Shown: one piece after another, positions 7,930 to 16,961 of the stretch
Position numbering within the stretch: the first letter of the stretch is position 1
How the letters are laid out: the number at the start of each line of letters is the position of its first letter
Source of the DNA: Saccharopolyspora dendranthemae
Lineage (GTDB): Bacteria; Actinomycetota; Actinomycetes; Mycobacteriales; Pseudonocardiaceae
Length of the DNA stretch: 64,000 nucleotides
Reading direction: 5' to 3'
Assembly: GCF_007829955.1 (NCBI RefSeq)
Contig: NZ_VIWX01000003.1
Location: 496,001 to 560,000 of the forward strand
Position numbers and translations under genes: made by a program
The notes under the pieces: generated by a model
What the model was told of the DNA's origin: nothing
The model's input: only the letters and a program-made list of their open reading frames with translations
Databases searched by the model: none

Positions 7930-8565
7930 TCACACCTTCGTGGCTGAGCCCTGGGGGAGCACGTCGACCGTGGTCTCCGAGGGGGCCAGCGCCTCGAACT
8001 GCCGGTAGTGCATCGCGGGCATCGCCAGGACCGCTTCGTGGATCGGGACCGCTGCGCGCGGGGCGACCGCGCGCAGGAAGTCCACGGCCTCGGAGAGCTT
8101 GAGCCAGGGCGCGCCGGTCGGCAGGCCCAGCACGTCGACCCGCTGCTCGGGAACGTGGAAGGCGTCGCCCGGGTGGTAGAAGGCGCCGTGATCGACCAGG
8201 TAGCCGATGTTGTCGATGTTCGGGATGTCCGGGTGGATCACCGCGTGCTGCCCGCCGACGACGCCGATCGAGGATCCGCCCAGGTCGAGAGCGTCACCGG
8301 GCGAGGCCGTGGTCGCGGTCAGCCCCTTCTCGGAAACGGCGGCGGCGCTGCCCGGGTCGACGACCAGGCGGGCGCCGGGGTTCGCCTCCAGCAGTGCCGG
8401 CAGCCGGTCGAGGTCGAGGTGGTCCGCGTGCTGGTGGGTGATCAGCACTGCGTCCAGGTCGCGCAGGTCCTCGAAGTCGGTCGAGAACGCGCCCGGGTCG
8501 AGCAGCAGCCGGGCGGACCCGGTCTCCAGCAGCACGCACGCATGTCCGAAGTGGGTGATGTGCAC
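7930..8565 (-). CDS. Metallo-beta-lactamase-fold hydrolase (UlaG-like)
   Basis: A 211-residue MBL-fold protein. THQHADHLDLD is the metal-binding HxHxDH motif; YHPGDAF supplies a further ligand. It resembles the UlaG/YycJ-like beta-lactamase_2 family of small hydrolases; the substrate is unknown. The GTG start at 8565 (VHITHFGHACVLLE) has GAGGAGG seven bases upstream, better than the further upstream alternative. The gene ends directly beside repeat copy A. It is a lone gene on the minus strand, followed upstream by a separately promoted secreted protein. Confidence 0.85.
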   Translation of the reverse strand: MHITHFGHACVLLETGSARLLLDPGAFSTDFEDLRDLDAVLITHQHADHLDLDRLPALLEANPGARLVVDPGSAAAVSEKGLTATTASPGDALDLGGSSIGVVGGQHAVIHPDIPNIDNIGYLVDHGAFYHPGDAFHVPEQRVDVLGLPTGAPWLKLSEAVDFLRAVAPRAAVPIHEAVLAMPAMHYRQFEALAPSETTVDVLPQGSATKV

Positions 8566-8669
8566 GCGAATCCTCCTCAGCGGCAGGCGAAATCCGAGTC
8601 CCACTCTGCCACTGCCGGCTGGCGCGCGAAGACCGGCGGGCCCCCGATCCCGCCGGTCCTCGCCTCAGT

Positions 8670-9068
8670 TCACCGGACGGTGATGGTGACGCCCGGAACG
8701 GAGCCGCCGCCCACGCGGGCGTGCACCACGTACTGACCGGGCGGGACGTCGCCGATGGTGGCGACCGCGTCGGCGCTGCCGCCGGAGTCGCGGACCACGT
8801 GGGCGACGCCCTCGTCGGCGCCCATCGGGTGCTCGGAGTCGCGGACGAACGAGCCCGAGGAGATCCAGCTCAGCATCTCCGGTCCGTGGTCGAGGTGGAT
8901 GGTCAGCTGCTCGCCGGGCCGGACCACGGTGTCGTCGACGGTCAGCCCGCCGCCCTGGGTGGCGGAGACGGGCGCCGGCTGGGCGGCGGCGGTGGCGATG
9001 GGGGCCGCGGCGGTCAGCGCGAGGCAGGCGAGCGTGGCTCCGGCGAAGGCGGTCTTGAGCTTGCGCAT
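8670..9068 (-). CDS. Small secreted protein, unknown function
   Basis: 132 residues with a clear Sec signal peptide (MRKLKTAFAGATLACLALTA, cleavage near AAAQ). The mature ~105 residues look like a single beta-sandwich (LTVDDTVVRPGEQLTIHLDHG ... GQYVVHARV), similar in layout to short extracellular carbohydrate- or surface-associated domains, but I do not recognise the family. ATG at 9068 is preceded by GAGGGG. No cysteine pair or catalytic motif stands out. It is divergent from purS, with ~230 bases between starts, so the two may share a promoter region. Confidence 0.7.
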   Translation of the reverse strand: MRKLKTAFAGATLACLALTAAAPIATAAAQPAPVSATQGGGLTVDDTVVRPGEQLTIHLDHGPEMLSWISSGSFVRDSEHPMGADEGVAHVVRDSGGSADAVATIGDVPPGQYVVHARVGGGSVPGVTITVR

Positions 9069-9301
9069 GGTGAAATCCCCTCAGTTCAAGCGATGTTCTT
9101 GATGTCCTGAAGACGCCTCAGGTTCGGAGAGGTTCAGACAACCGACCCCATATGTGATGCAGGACACGAGGGACAGGTGAGCTGCGACGCACGTCAGGCC
9201 CCTGCTCGGCGGGCCGAACTCCCAGCTCAGTTACGCTGCGGACGTACTGCTGGCCATCCGCCGGGACCGGCGGATCTGCACGGAAACCGGGAGCAGCACC
9301 C

Positions 9302-9541
9302 GTGGCCCGAGTCGTTGTCGACGTCATGCCGAAGCAGGAGATCCTCGACCCGCAGGGACAGGCGGTGGCCAACGCGCTGCCCCGTCTCGGGTTCGACGGC
9401 ATCACCGAAGTCCGCCAGGGAAAGCGGTTCGAGCTGGAGGTCGCCGACGACGTCGACGACGCCACGCTCGCCAACATCGCCGAGACGTTGCTGGCCAACC
9501 CCGTCATCGAGGACTTCGTGGTCCGCCGGGTGGAATCATGA
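9302..9541 (+). CDS. purS: Phosphoribosylformylglycinamidine synthase, PurS subunit
   Basis: A 79-residue small subunit of the three-part FGAM synthase (PurS-PurQ-PurL) that mediates ammonia transfer between glutaminase and synthetase. The sequence ARVVVDVMPKQEILDPQGQA with G(F/V)xxITEVRQGK is typical. The start is a GTG at 9302 and its stop overlaps the purQ start in ATGA, so the subunits are coupled. The presence of PurS matches the short PurL type found downstream. Confidence 0.95.
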   Translation: MARVVVDVMPKQEILDPQGQAVANALPRLGFDGITEVRQGKRFELEVADDVDDATLANIAETLLANPVIEDFVVRRVES

Positions 9542-10215
9542 GCGCGAAGATCGGCGTCATCACCTTCCCCGGCACCCTCGACGACGTCGACGCCGCCCGC
9601 GCGGTGCGCCGCGCCGGTGGTGAGGCCGTCGCCCTGTGGCACGCCGACCACGACCTCAAGGGCGTGGACGCCGTGGTCGTGCCCGGTGGCTTCTCCTACG
9701 GCGACTACCTGCGCTGCGGCGCGATCGCCAAGTTCGCCCCGGTGATGACCGAGGTCATCATCGCCGCGGGCAAGGGGATGCCCGTCCTCGGCGTGTGCAA
9801 CGGCTTCCAGATCCTGTGCGAGTCCGGGCTGCTGCCCGGCGTGCTGACCCGCAACGCGGGCCTGCACTACGTCTGCCGGGACCAGTGGCTGAAGGTCGAG
9901 AACAACTCCAGCGCCTGGACCACCCGCTTCGACGCGGGCGCCGAGCTGCTCATCCCGATCAAGCACGGCGAGGGCAACTACGTGGCCGACGAGGCCGTCC
10001 TCGACCAGCTCGAAGGCGAGGGCCGCGTGCTGTTCCGCTACGCCGGGGAGAACCCGAACGGCTCCCGGCGCGACATCGCGGGCATCACCGACGCGCGCGG
10101 GCGAGTCGCGGGCATGATGCCGCACCCCGAGCACGCGATCGACCCGCTGACCGGGCCCACCGACGACGGCCTCGGCATGTTCCTGTCCGTTCTGGATTCC
10201 TTGGTGGCAGCATGA
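9538..10215 (+). CDS. purQ: FGAM synthase glutaminase subunit
   Basis: A 225-residue class I glutamine amidotransferase that releases ammonia from glutamine for FGAM formation (step 4 of purine synthesis). The predicted catalytic triad is Cys87 in GVCNGFQIL, His196 and Glu198 in MMPHPEHA. The ATG overlaps the purS stop by four bases and its own stop overlaps purL in another ATGA, giving equal-ratio translation of the complex. Confidence 0.97.
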   Translation: MSAKIGVITFPGTLDDVDAARAVRRAGGEAVALWHADHDLKGVDAVVVPGGFSYGDYLRCGAIAKFAPVMTEVIIAAGKGMPVLGVCNGFQILCESGLLPGVLTRNAGLHYVCRDQWLKVENNSSAWTTRFDAGAELLIPIKHGEGNYVADEAVLDQLEGEGRVLFRYAGENPNGSRRDIAGITDARGRVAGMMPHPEHAIDPLTGPTDDGLGMFLSVLDSLVAA

Positions 10216-12521
10216 CCGACACGATCGAACCCGCCGGCGCGGCCGGTCACGTTGACACGGTCGACACGGCGAAGAACTCCCCGGACACCGAGCAGCCGTT
10301 CCGCGAGCTCGGCCTGAAGGACGACGAGTACCAGCGGATCCGCGAGATCCTCGGCCGCAGGCCCACCGAGGCCGAGCTGGCGATGTACTCGGTGATGTGG
10401 AGCGAGCACTGCTCCTACAAGTCCTCGAAGGTCCACCTGAAGTACTTCGGCGAGACCACCACCGACGAGATGCGCTCCAAGATGCTCGCCGGCATCGGTG
10501 AGAACGCCGGCGTGGTGGACATCGGCGACGGCTGGGCGGTCACCTTCAAGCTGGAGAGCCACAACCACCCGTCCTACGTCGAGCCCTACCAGGGCGCGGC
10601 CACGGGTGTCGGCGGCATCGTCCGCGACATCATGGCGATGGGCGCCCGCCCGGTCGCGGTCGCCGACCCGCTGCGCTTCGGCCCGGCCGAGGCCGAGGAC
10701 ACCAAGCGCGTCCTGCCCGGCGTGGTCGCCGGCGTCGGCGGCTACGGCAACTGCCTGGGCCTGCCCAACATCGGCGGCGAGGTCGTCTTCGACGAGACCT
10801 ACGCGGGGAACCCGCTGGTCAACGCCATGTGCGTGGGCGTGATGAAGACCGAGGACCTGCACCTCGCGCACGCCTCCGGCACGGGCAACCAGATCATCCT
10901 CTTCGGTGCGCGCACCGGTCTCGACGGCATCGGCGGCGTGTCCGTGCTGGCCTCGGAGACCTTCGACGACGAGGAGGGCTCCGGCGGTCGCAAGAAGCTG
11001 CCGAGCGTGCAGGTCGGCGACCCGTTCGCGGAGAAGGTGCTCATCGAGTGCTGCCTGGACCTGTACCACTCGGGCCTGGTCGTGGGCATCCAGGACCTCG
11101 GCGGAGCCGGGCTGTCCTGCGCCACCTCCGAGCTCGCGGCCGCCGGTGACGGCGGCATGCGCGTGGACCTGGACCAGGTCCCGCTGCGCGCGACCGGCAT
11201 GAACGCCGCGGAGATCCTCTCCAGCGAGTCCCAGGAGCGGATGTGCGCCGTCGTGGACCCGTCCAAGGTGGACGAGTTCATGAAGGTCTGCCAGAAGTGG
11301 GACGTGCAGGCCAACGTGATCGGTGAGGTCACCGACGGCGAGAACCTGGAGATCCTCTGGGGCGGCGAGCTCGTCGTCGACGTGCCGCCGCGCACCGTCG
11401 CCCACCACGGGCCGGTCTACGAGCGTCCCGTCGAGCGCCCGGGCGAGCAGGACCTCATCGCCGCGGACAACGCGAACACCCTGGCCCGTCCGTCGACCCC
11501 GGACGAGTTGCGGCAGACCGTCCTGACGATGGCCGCTTCGCCGAACCTGTGCTCGCGGGCGTGGGTCACCGACCAGTACGACCGCTACGTGCGGGGCAAC
11601 ACCGTGCTGGCCCAGCCCTCCGACGGCGGCGTGCTGCGCATCGACGAGGAGACCGGTCGCGGCGTCGCGGTCGCCACCGACTGCAACGCGCGCTACACCC
11701 GGCTCGACCCGTACACCGGCGCGCAGCTGGCGCTGGCCGAGGCCTACCGCAACGTGGCCACCACCGGCGCCACGCCGATGGCCGTCACCAACTGCCTGAA
11801 CTTCGGTTCGCCGGAGGACCCGGGCGTGATGTGGCAGTTCCAGCAGGCGGTGCGCGGTCTGGCCGACGCCTGCGCCGAGCTGGGCATCCCGGTCACCGGC
11901 GGCAACGTCAGCTTCTACAACCAGACCGGCCGTCAGGCGATCCTGCCGACCCCGGTGGTCGGCGTGCTCGGCACGATCGACGACGTCACCCGCCGCATCC
12001 CCACCGGCATCGGCGGTGAGGAAGGCGAGACGCTGATCCTGCTCGGCGACACGCGCGAGGAGTTCGGCGGCTCGGAGTGGGCGCGCGTGGCGCACGACCA
12101 CCTGGGCGGCACGCCCCCGGTGGTCGACCTCGCGCGCGAGAAGCTGCTGGCGGACGTCCTGCTGGCGGGTTCGCGCGACGGGATGATCTCCGCCGCGCAC
12201 GACCTCTCCGAGGGCGGCCTGGCGCAGGCGCTGGTCGAGACGGCGCTGGTCGGCGAGTGCGGTGCCCGCGTGGTGCTGCCGGAGGGCGTGGACCCGTTCG
12301 TCCAGCTGTTCTCCGAATCCGCCGGTCGCGTCCTGGTCGCGGTCCCGCGCTCGGAGGAGCTGCGCTTCACCGACATGTGCACTGCCCGCGGCCTGCCGTG
12401 GGCCAAGGTCGGCGTCGCCGACGCGGGCTCGAACTCCCTGGACATCCAGGACGTCACCGAGATCCCGCTGCCGGAGCTGCGCGAGGCGTGGGAAGGGACC
12501 CTGCCGAAGCTCTTCGGCTGA
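10212..12521 (+). CDS. purL: FGAM synthase synthetase subunit
   Basis: A 769-residue PurL of the short type that works with separate PurS and PurQ. It uses ATP and ammonia to convert FGAR to FGAM. Recognisable are SVMWSEHCSYKSS and FKLESHNHPSYVEPYQGAATG near the N-terminus, plus the internally duplicated AIR-synthase-like domains (second ATP site around TGGNVSFYNQT). ATG at 10212 is fixed by the ATGA overlap with purQ. A strong hairpin 18 bases past the stop (12539-12580) ends the purSQL operon. Confidence 0.97.
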   Translation: MTDTIEPAGAAGHVDTVDTAKNSPDTEQPFRELGLKDDEYQRIREILGRRPTEAELAMYSVMWSEHCSYKSSKVHLKYFGETTTDEMRSKMLAGIGENAGVVDIGDGWAVTFKLESHNHPSYVEPYQGAATGVGGIVRDIMAMGARPVAVADPLRFGPAEAEDTKRVLPGVVAGVGGYGNCLGLPNIGGEVVFDETYAGNPLVNAMCVGVMKTEDLHLAHASGTGNQIILFGARTGLDGIGGVSVLASETFDDEEGSGGRKKLPSVQVGDPFAEKVLIECCLDLYHSGLVVGIQDLGGAGLSCATSELAAAGDGGMRVDLDQVPLRATGMNAAEILSSESQERMCAVVDPSKVDEFMKVCQKWDVQANVIGEVTDGENLEILWGGELVVDVPPRTVAHHGPVYERPVERPGEQDLIAADNANTLARPSTPDELRQTVLTMAASPNLCSRAWVTDQYDRYVRGNTVLAQPSDGGVLRIDEETGRGVAVATDCNARYTRLDPYTGAQLALAEAYRNVATTGATPMAVTNCLNFGSPEDPGVMWQFQQAVRGLADACAELGIPVTGGNVSFYNQTGRQAILPTPVVGVLGTIDDVTRRIPTGIGGEEGETLILLGDTREEFGGSEWARVAHDHLGGTPPVVDLAREKLLADVLLAGSRDGMISAAHDLSEGGLAQALVETALVGECGARVVLPEGVDPFVQLFSESAGRVLVAVPRSEELRFTDMCTARGLPWAKVGVADAGSNSLDIQDVTEIPLPELREAWEGTLPKLFG

Positions 12522-12527
12522 GGTCGG

Positions 12528-13529
12528 TCAGCTCTGCTGCGGGGCGGGGGAGGTTCCGGTCGGGACCTCCCCCGCCCCGCTCGTTCCGTCGAGGTTCGGG
12601 GCCTGCTGGAAGAGGACGCCGTCGAAGTCCGCCAGGTCCTCGAAGGCCGACCCGGCCAGCGTCACCTCGTCGGTGAAGGTGCTGTCGGCGAACTTCGCGG
12701 GTCCGCGGAAGGTGCTGCGCTGGCAGCGAACCGGGCCGCCGAAGTGCACCCCGGGGAACCACGCCCTGCGGTGGAACACCGCGTCGTCGCAGCGGAACCG
12801 GCCGCTGAGCCGGCCGGTTCCGAAGGTGCTCCTGCTGAAGTAGACGTGGCCGTGGAAGACGCTGCGGCTGAGGTTGTTGCTGCTGAACAGGTGCGCGTAG
12901 CGCAGCAGCACGGTGCCGACCTTGCGGTCGGAGAGCTCGAAGTACTCCAGCGTCGCCCCGGTGAGGTCCAGGTCGTAGACCGGCGCGTCGATGTCGTCCG
13001 CGCCGGGCAGCAGGTCGGCGATCAGGCGCTGCGCGGTCAGCCGCACCTGCAGCTGCCGCTCAGCCTCGTCGGACTGCTCCGGCGTCCAGCCCGTCGACGA
13101 CGACGAGTAGCGCGGGTGCTGGAACGGGCGGCGCAGGTAGGAGCAGAGCACGTCGAGGACGGTCTGGACCTGCCCCGGGTTGCTGTGCGCCAGCCCGGCC
13201 AGCGCGTGCAGCGCACCCACCCTGACCTGGTCGGTCTCGTGCCCCAGCAGCTCGATCGCTCGCGCGAAGCGCTCGTCGGCGACGCGGTCGCGCTCCAGGT
13301 CGGTCCGCCTGCGCTCCAGCGTCTGCCGCTCCTCCTCGACCCGGCGGCGCCGGTCGTTGAGCCACAGCGCGTAGAGCGCCACGACCGATCCGGCCGCGAG
13401 ACCTCCGGTGCGCAGCGCGTCGGCGCCGGTGGTCCGCGGGTCGAAGAGCAACAGCGCTGCGCTGACCCCGCACAGCACGACGACCGCGAGCGCGATCGTC
13501 AGCACCAACCCGATCTTCCGCTCACCCAT
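12528..13529 (-). CDS. Membrane-anchored pentapeptide-repeat-like protein
   Basis: 333 residues. Two hydrophobic segments at the N-terminus (about residues 7-29 and 42-58) are followed by a charged coiled stretch rich in Glu and Arg (~60-95) and then, from ~165 on, a run with Phe or Leu every fifth residue (FHGHVYF, STFGTGRLSGRF, FRGPAKFADSTF), the pattern of pentapeptide-repeat quadrilateral helices. No enzymatic motif is seen. Such proteins are common and mostly uncharacterised in actinomycetes. The last ~14 codons coincide with the inverted repeat that terminates purL, so the C-terminal tail GAGEVPTGTSPAPQQS may be shaped by the terminator rather than by protein function. Confidence 0.72.
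   Translation of the reverse strand: MGERKIGLVLTIALAVVVLCGVSAALLLFDPRTTGADALRTGGLAAGSVVALYALWLNDRRRRVEEERQTLERRRTDLERDRVADERFARAIELLGHETDQVRVGALHALAGLAHSNPGQVQTVLDVLCSYLRRPFQHPRYSSSSTGWTPEQSDEAERQLQVRLTAQRLIADLLPGADDIDAPVYDLDLTGATLEYFELSDRKVGTVLLRYAHLFSSNNLSRSVFHGHVYFSRSTFGTGRLSGRFRCDDAVFHRRAWFPGVHFGGPVRCQRSTFRGPAKFADSTFTDEVTLAGSAFEDLADFDGVLFQQAPNLDGTSGAGEVPTGTSPAPQQS
12539..12580. terminator. purSQL terminator hairpin, inside the 3' end of the opposing gene
   Basis: A perfect 16-bp stem (GCGGGGCGGGGGAGGT and its complement) with a 10-base loop lies 18 bases after the purL stop. No T-run follows, as is common in high-GC actinomycetes. On the minus strand it falls inside the last codons of the pentapeptide-like gene. 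Confidence 0.85.
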
Positions 13530-13590
13530 GACGGTGATTGTCGATGACGAGATCGACTGCTCGCACCCCCTCCCACCCGACGGCGAGTAG

Positions 13591-14379
13591 TCAGCCGCGG
13601 GCGAGGGCCTGGAGGGAGGTGATGGGTCCGTTGAAGTGGTTCTGGTCGAGCGGGTCCGAGGTGTGCTGCCAGAAGGACCACGCGAGCCAGCCCGTGGGGA
13701 GCTCGCCCGGGGCGTCGGCGTAGCGGGCGACCCACAGCGGGTTGGTGGTGCCGAAGTACCCGGCGACGCACTGGTTCCACCAGTTGGTGCTGGTGTAGAT
13801 GACGGGGAACCGGCCGGTGCGCGCGCGGTAGGTGTCGCTGAAGTCCTTGACCCACGCGGTGAGCGCTTCCCTGCTCATGTCGTAGCAGGTCTCGCCGTAG
13901 GGGTTGTACTCCACGTCGAGGGCGCCGGGAAGCGTCCGGCCGTCGCCGGTCCAGCCACCGCCGTTGTCGACGAAGTAGTTCGCCTGGTCGGCTCCGGTGG
14001 AGGCGTTGGGGATCGCGAAGTGGTAGGCGCCGCGGATCATGCCGACGTCGTAGGACCCGGTGTACTGCTGCGGGAAGTACGGGTTGGTGTAGCTGGTGGC
14101 CTCGGTCGCCTTGACGAAGGCGAACCGCTTGCCCTGCCCGTACCAGGCGGGCCAGTCGACGTTGCCCTGGTAGCTGGCGACGTCCATGCCCGCGACCGTG
14201 GCCAGCGGGTCCAGGTCCAGGTGCGGGAGCAGGTCCACCGGCTCGAACTTGCGGATCTGCGAACCCAGCGTGGCGTTGTCGTCATCGGTGATCGCCGGGC
14301 CCGCGTGCGCCGGGATCGGCAGAGCCGCGCACGCCAGCGCGACCATCGTTGCCAGGGCTGAACGACCGCGTCGCGTCAT
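13591..14379 (-). CDS. Secreted GH25 lysozyme (N-acetylmuramidase)
   Basis: A 262-residue glycoside hydrolase family 25 enzyme with an N-terminal signal peptide (…ALPIPAHAG, cleavage about residue 26). Conserved GH25 elements are AGMDVASYQGNVDW (first acidic residue), FAFVKATEAT and the DxE pair in GALDVEYNPYGETCY. It hydrolyses beta-1,4 bonds of peptidoglycan outside the cell. The catalytic domain fills the whole mature protein; no cell-wall binding domain is attached. ATG at 14379. It is divergent from the GGDEF-EAL gene across a 416-base gap. Confidence 0.93.
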   Translation of the reverse strand: MTRRGRSALATMVALACAALPIPAHAGPAITDDDNATLGSQIRKFEPVDLLPHLDLDPLATVAGMDVASYQGNVDWPAWYGQGKRFAFVKATEATSYTNPYFPQQYTGSYDVGMIRGAYHFAIPNASTGADQANYFVDNGGGWTGDGRTLPGALDVEYNPYGETCYDMSREALTAWVKDFSDTYRARTGRFPVIYTSTNWWNQCVAGYFGTTNPLWVARYADAPGELPTGWLAWSFWQHTSDPLDQNHFNGPITSLQALARG

Positions 14380-14795
14380 CGAGACCTCGCATTACGGATA
14401 GTCGTGGGCCATGTCGGCCGGCTACGCATCGTGCCCCGAAAGTGTGGCGAACGCTTTCTGATGGCGGAAGATGCTGTGTTAGTTTTTGACCGGATCGGCT
14501 CAATCCGTACAGCTGCGGGGCACCCGAACAGGCGTTTTGGCGAGGAGTTGCCAACGCAACCTCTTATGGTGGGTTGAGCGTCTACTAGTGGGGGACCGAA
14601 CTCCGTCGCCGTTCATCGATGAACTGATCGCGGACGGTAGCGGTGATGTGAACGTAGGCCACCCAGATGGCCGCCAGACACAGGTGTCACGGCTGCTCCG
14701 GGTGCCGCACACGATGTTCGACCGCCATGCTGGACCGGTCGTACGCTTCGACGGGGTACGGCCCAGGTAGGACGACGAGTGGAGGGCGCCCAGGC
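14380..14795. other. Intergenic region between lysozyme and c-di-GMP gene
   Basis: 416 bases that must hold two divergent promoters. It is more AT-rich near 14450-14510 (TGTTAGTTTTTGACC) than the surrounding genes. Short open frames exist but none has a ribosome site plus plausible composition. I found no convincing operator, riboswitch or repeat. Confidence 0.5.
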
Positions 14796-16961
14796 ATGAC
14801 TGGCTGGACCGCGCCGGTGCCCAGCGCTCATGAGGTGGCCGCCAAGGTGAATCGAACCGATCGACGACGTTTCGCCGCGGTTTGGGCGCAGGCGCTGATC
14901 GGGACCAGCTACGTGCCCATGACCAGCGCCGAGGTCGAAGGCCGTCTGCACGGCTTCACCGACCGCCTGGTCGACGCGCTGGTCGGCGAGCCCTTCGACG
15001 CGTCGCCGGCCCGCGAGGTGGGCGTCGACCTCGTCGGTCTGCACTTCACCGGCTCCGAATCGCTCGCGTGCACCGTGGAGCTCATCGGTGCCGAACTCCT
15101 CGACGTCCTCCGGCTCGGCGACGACCCCGTGTGGCGCGGCCGGATCGCGGCCCTGCAGTCCGCGCTGTGCTCCGGATTCGTGCAGGCGGCGCGCAAGCGC
15201 ACGCTCGACGAGCAGGAAGCCATCCGGCAGGCCGTGCTCGACGCGCGCGACTCCGTCGAGCTGGCGCTGCGCACCAGCGAAGCCCGCTTCCGCGCGATCT
15301 TCTCCGAGGCGGCCATTGGCATCGGCATCGCCGACATCGAGGGCCGCATCCTGGAGATCAACGCGTCGCTGGCGCGGATCCTCGGGCGCCCGACCGACGA
15401 CCTCCGCCGGATGCAGGTCGAGGACATGGTTCACCCCGCCGATCCGGAGCGGGTCTGGCGGCTCTACGACGAGCTCATGCGCGGCGAGCGCGAGCAGTTC
15501 CGGGTCGAGAAGCAGTTCTCGCGGCCCAGCGGCAAGACCGTGTGGACCGAGCTGTTCGTGTCCCTGATCCGCGACGACGACGGCAAGCCGCTGTACCAGG
15601 TCGCGCTGATCGAAGACGTCACCGACCGCCGTGAGCTGCAGGAACGGCTCCGCTACCAGGCGATGCACGATCCGCTGACGACGTTGCCGAACCGGGCGCT
15701 GTTCCTCGACCGGCTCGAAACCGTGCTCAAGCGCAACGATCCGGAGGACCGGATCGCGCTGTGCTACATGGACCTCGACGGGTTCAAGGTCATCAACGAC
15801 AGCCTCGGCCACCACGTCGGCGACGACCTGCTGGTGACCGTCGCCGAGCGGCTCGCCGCCACCGTGCAGGGCGACGACCGGCTCGTCGCGCGGATGGGTG
15901 GGGACGAGTTCGTCATCCTGCTGCAGAACTCCCGCGGGACGGAGCAGGCCCTCGAGATCGCCGAGCGGGTGCTGGCGGCCGTCGACGAGCCGATCCACAT
16001 CGACGGCCACGAGCTGACCGTCTCGGCCAGCGTCGGGATCGTCGAGCGCGAGGTCGCCGAGCAGACCGCGGCCGAGCTGATGCGCGATGCCGACGTCACG
16101 CTGTACTGGGCGAAGTCCGAGGGCAAGGGCCGCTGGGCGCAGTTCGACCCGGAGCGCAACGCCACCGAGGTCGCCCGGCTCCGCCTGGCCGCCTCGATGC
16201 CCGCAGCCCTGGAGCGCGAGGAGTTCTACGTCGACTACCAGCCGCTGATCGGGTTGCGGGACCGCTCGGTCGTGGGCGTCGAAGCCCTGGTGCGCTGGGG
16301 ACATCCGGATCTCGGCAGGCTCGGACCGGACAAGTTCATCGGGCTCGCCGAGGAGACCGGGCTGATCGTCCCGCTCGGGCGGTGGGTGTTGCGCGAGGCC
16401 TGCAAGCAGGCCAAGCGGTGGCAGGACCGCTTCGGCGACGGAGCGCCGTTCGTCAGCGTGAACCTCGCGGTCCGGCAGTCGCGCGACCCGAACCTGGTCC
16501 ACGACGTCGCCGCGATCCTGGAGGAGACCGGCCTCGCCCCGCACCGGCTGCAGCTGGAGCTGACCGAGAGCACGATCATGTCCACTGCGGACGAACCGCT
16601 GGACAAGCTGCGGGCGCTGTCGCGGATGGGCGTGCGGATCGCCATCGACGACTTCGGCACCGGCTACTCCAACCTCGCCTACCTGCGGCACCTCCCGGTG
16701 CACGAGCTCAAGATCGCTGGGTCCTTCATGGAGGGCCTGCGCGACGCGGAGCGAGCCGATCCGGTCGACGCCCGCATCGTCGGCACCCTCGTCGACCTGG
16801 CGCACACGCTGGGCCTGACCGTCACCGCCGAAGGCGTGGAGACCCAGGCCCAGGCCCGCCGGATGGCCGAGATCGGCTGCGAAACCGGTCAGGGCTACCT
16901 CTTCGCGAAACCCGGCGATCCCCGAACGGTCACCGACTACATCTCGTCCCACCTGGACTGA
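14796..16961 (+). CDS. PAS-GGDEF-EAL c-di-GMP turnover protein
   Basis: 721 residues. Order: N-terminal helical region (~1-150), PAS domain (~160-280), GGDEF domain (~285-452, motif GGDEF at 368-372) and EAL domain (~465-720, motif GVEALVRW at 494-501). GGDEF and the main EAL catalytic stretches (ELTES, DDFGTGYSN, TAEGVET) are intact, so both c-di-GMP synthesis and breakdown are possible. No RxxD inhibitory site precedes GGDEF. The usual LKID motif reads LKIAGSF, keeping the catalytic Lys but not the Asp. Domain order matches streptomycete RmdA/CdgA-type proteins that control development (family knowledge). ATG at 14796 has GGAGG ~11 bases upstream. It overlaps the convergent GH15 gene by 25 bases. 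Confidence 0.92.
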   Translation: MTGWTAPVPSAHEVAAKVNRTDRRRFAAVWAQALIGTSYVPMTSAEVEGRLHGFTDRLVDALVGEPFDASPAREVGVDLVGLHFTGSESLACTVELIGAELLDVLRLGDDPVWRGRIAALQSALCSGFVQAARKRTLDEQEAIRQAVLDARDSVELALRTSEARFRAIFSEAAIGIGIADIEGRILEINASLARILGRPTDDLRRMQVEDMVHPADPERVWRLYDELMRGEREQFRVEKQFSRPSGKTVWTELFVSLIRDDDGKPLYQVALIEDVTDRRELQERLRYQAMHDPLTTLPNRALFLDRLETVLKRNDPEDRIALCYMDLDGFKVINDSLGHHVGDDLLVTVAERLAATVQGDDRLVARMGGDEFVILLQNSRGTEQALEIAERVLAAVDEPIHIDGHELTVSASVGIVEREVAEQTAAELMRDADVTLYWAKSEGKGRWAQFDPERNATEVARLRLAASMPAALEREEFYVDYQPLIGLRDRSVVGVEALVRWGHPDLGRLGPDKFIGLAEETGLIVPLGRWVLREACKQAKRWQDRFGDGAPFVSVNLAVRQSRDPNLVHDVAAILEETGLAPHRLQLELTESTIMSTADEPLDKLRALSRMGVRIAIDDFGTGYSNLAYLRHLPVHELKIAGSFMEGLRDAERADPVDARIVGTLVDLAHTLGLTVTAEGVETQAQARRMAEIGCETGQGYLFAKPGDPRTVTDYISSHLD

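Noticed and set aside
10038..12200. 720-codon frame antisense to purL
   Set aside because: purL is unambiguous on the + strand; the antisense product has shadow-type composition.
14486..14770. 94-codon open frame upstream of the GGDEF-EAL gene
   Set aside because: No ribosome site, no domain, and it lies in the expected promoter region.
14796..16961. c-di-GMP riboswitch upstream of the GGDEF-EAL gene
   Set aside because: The 416-base leader shows no GEMM-type conserved core or paired stems that I could identify.
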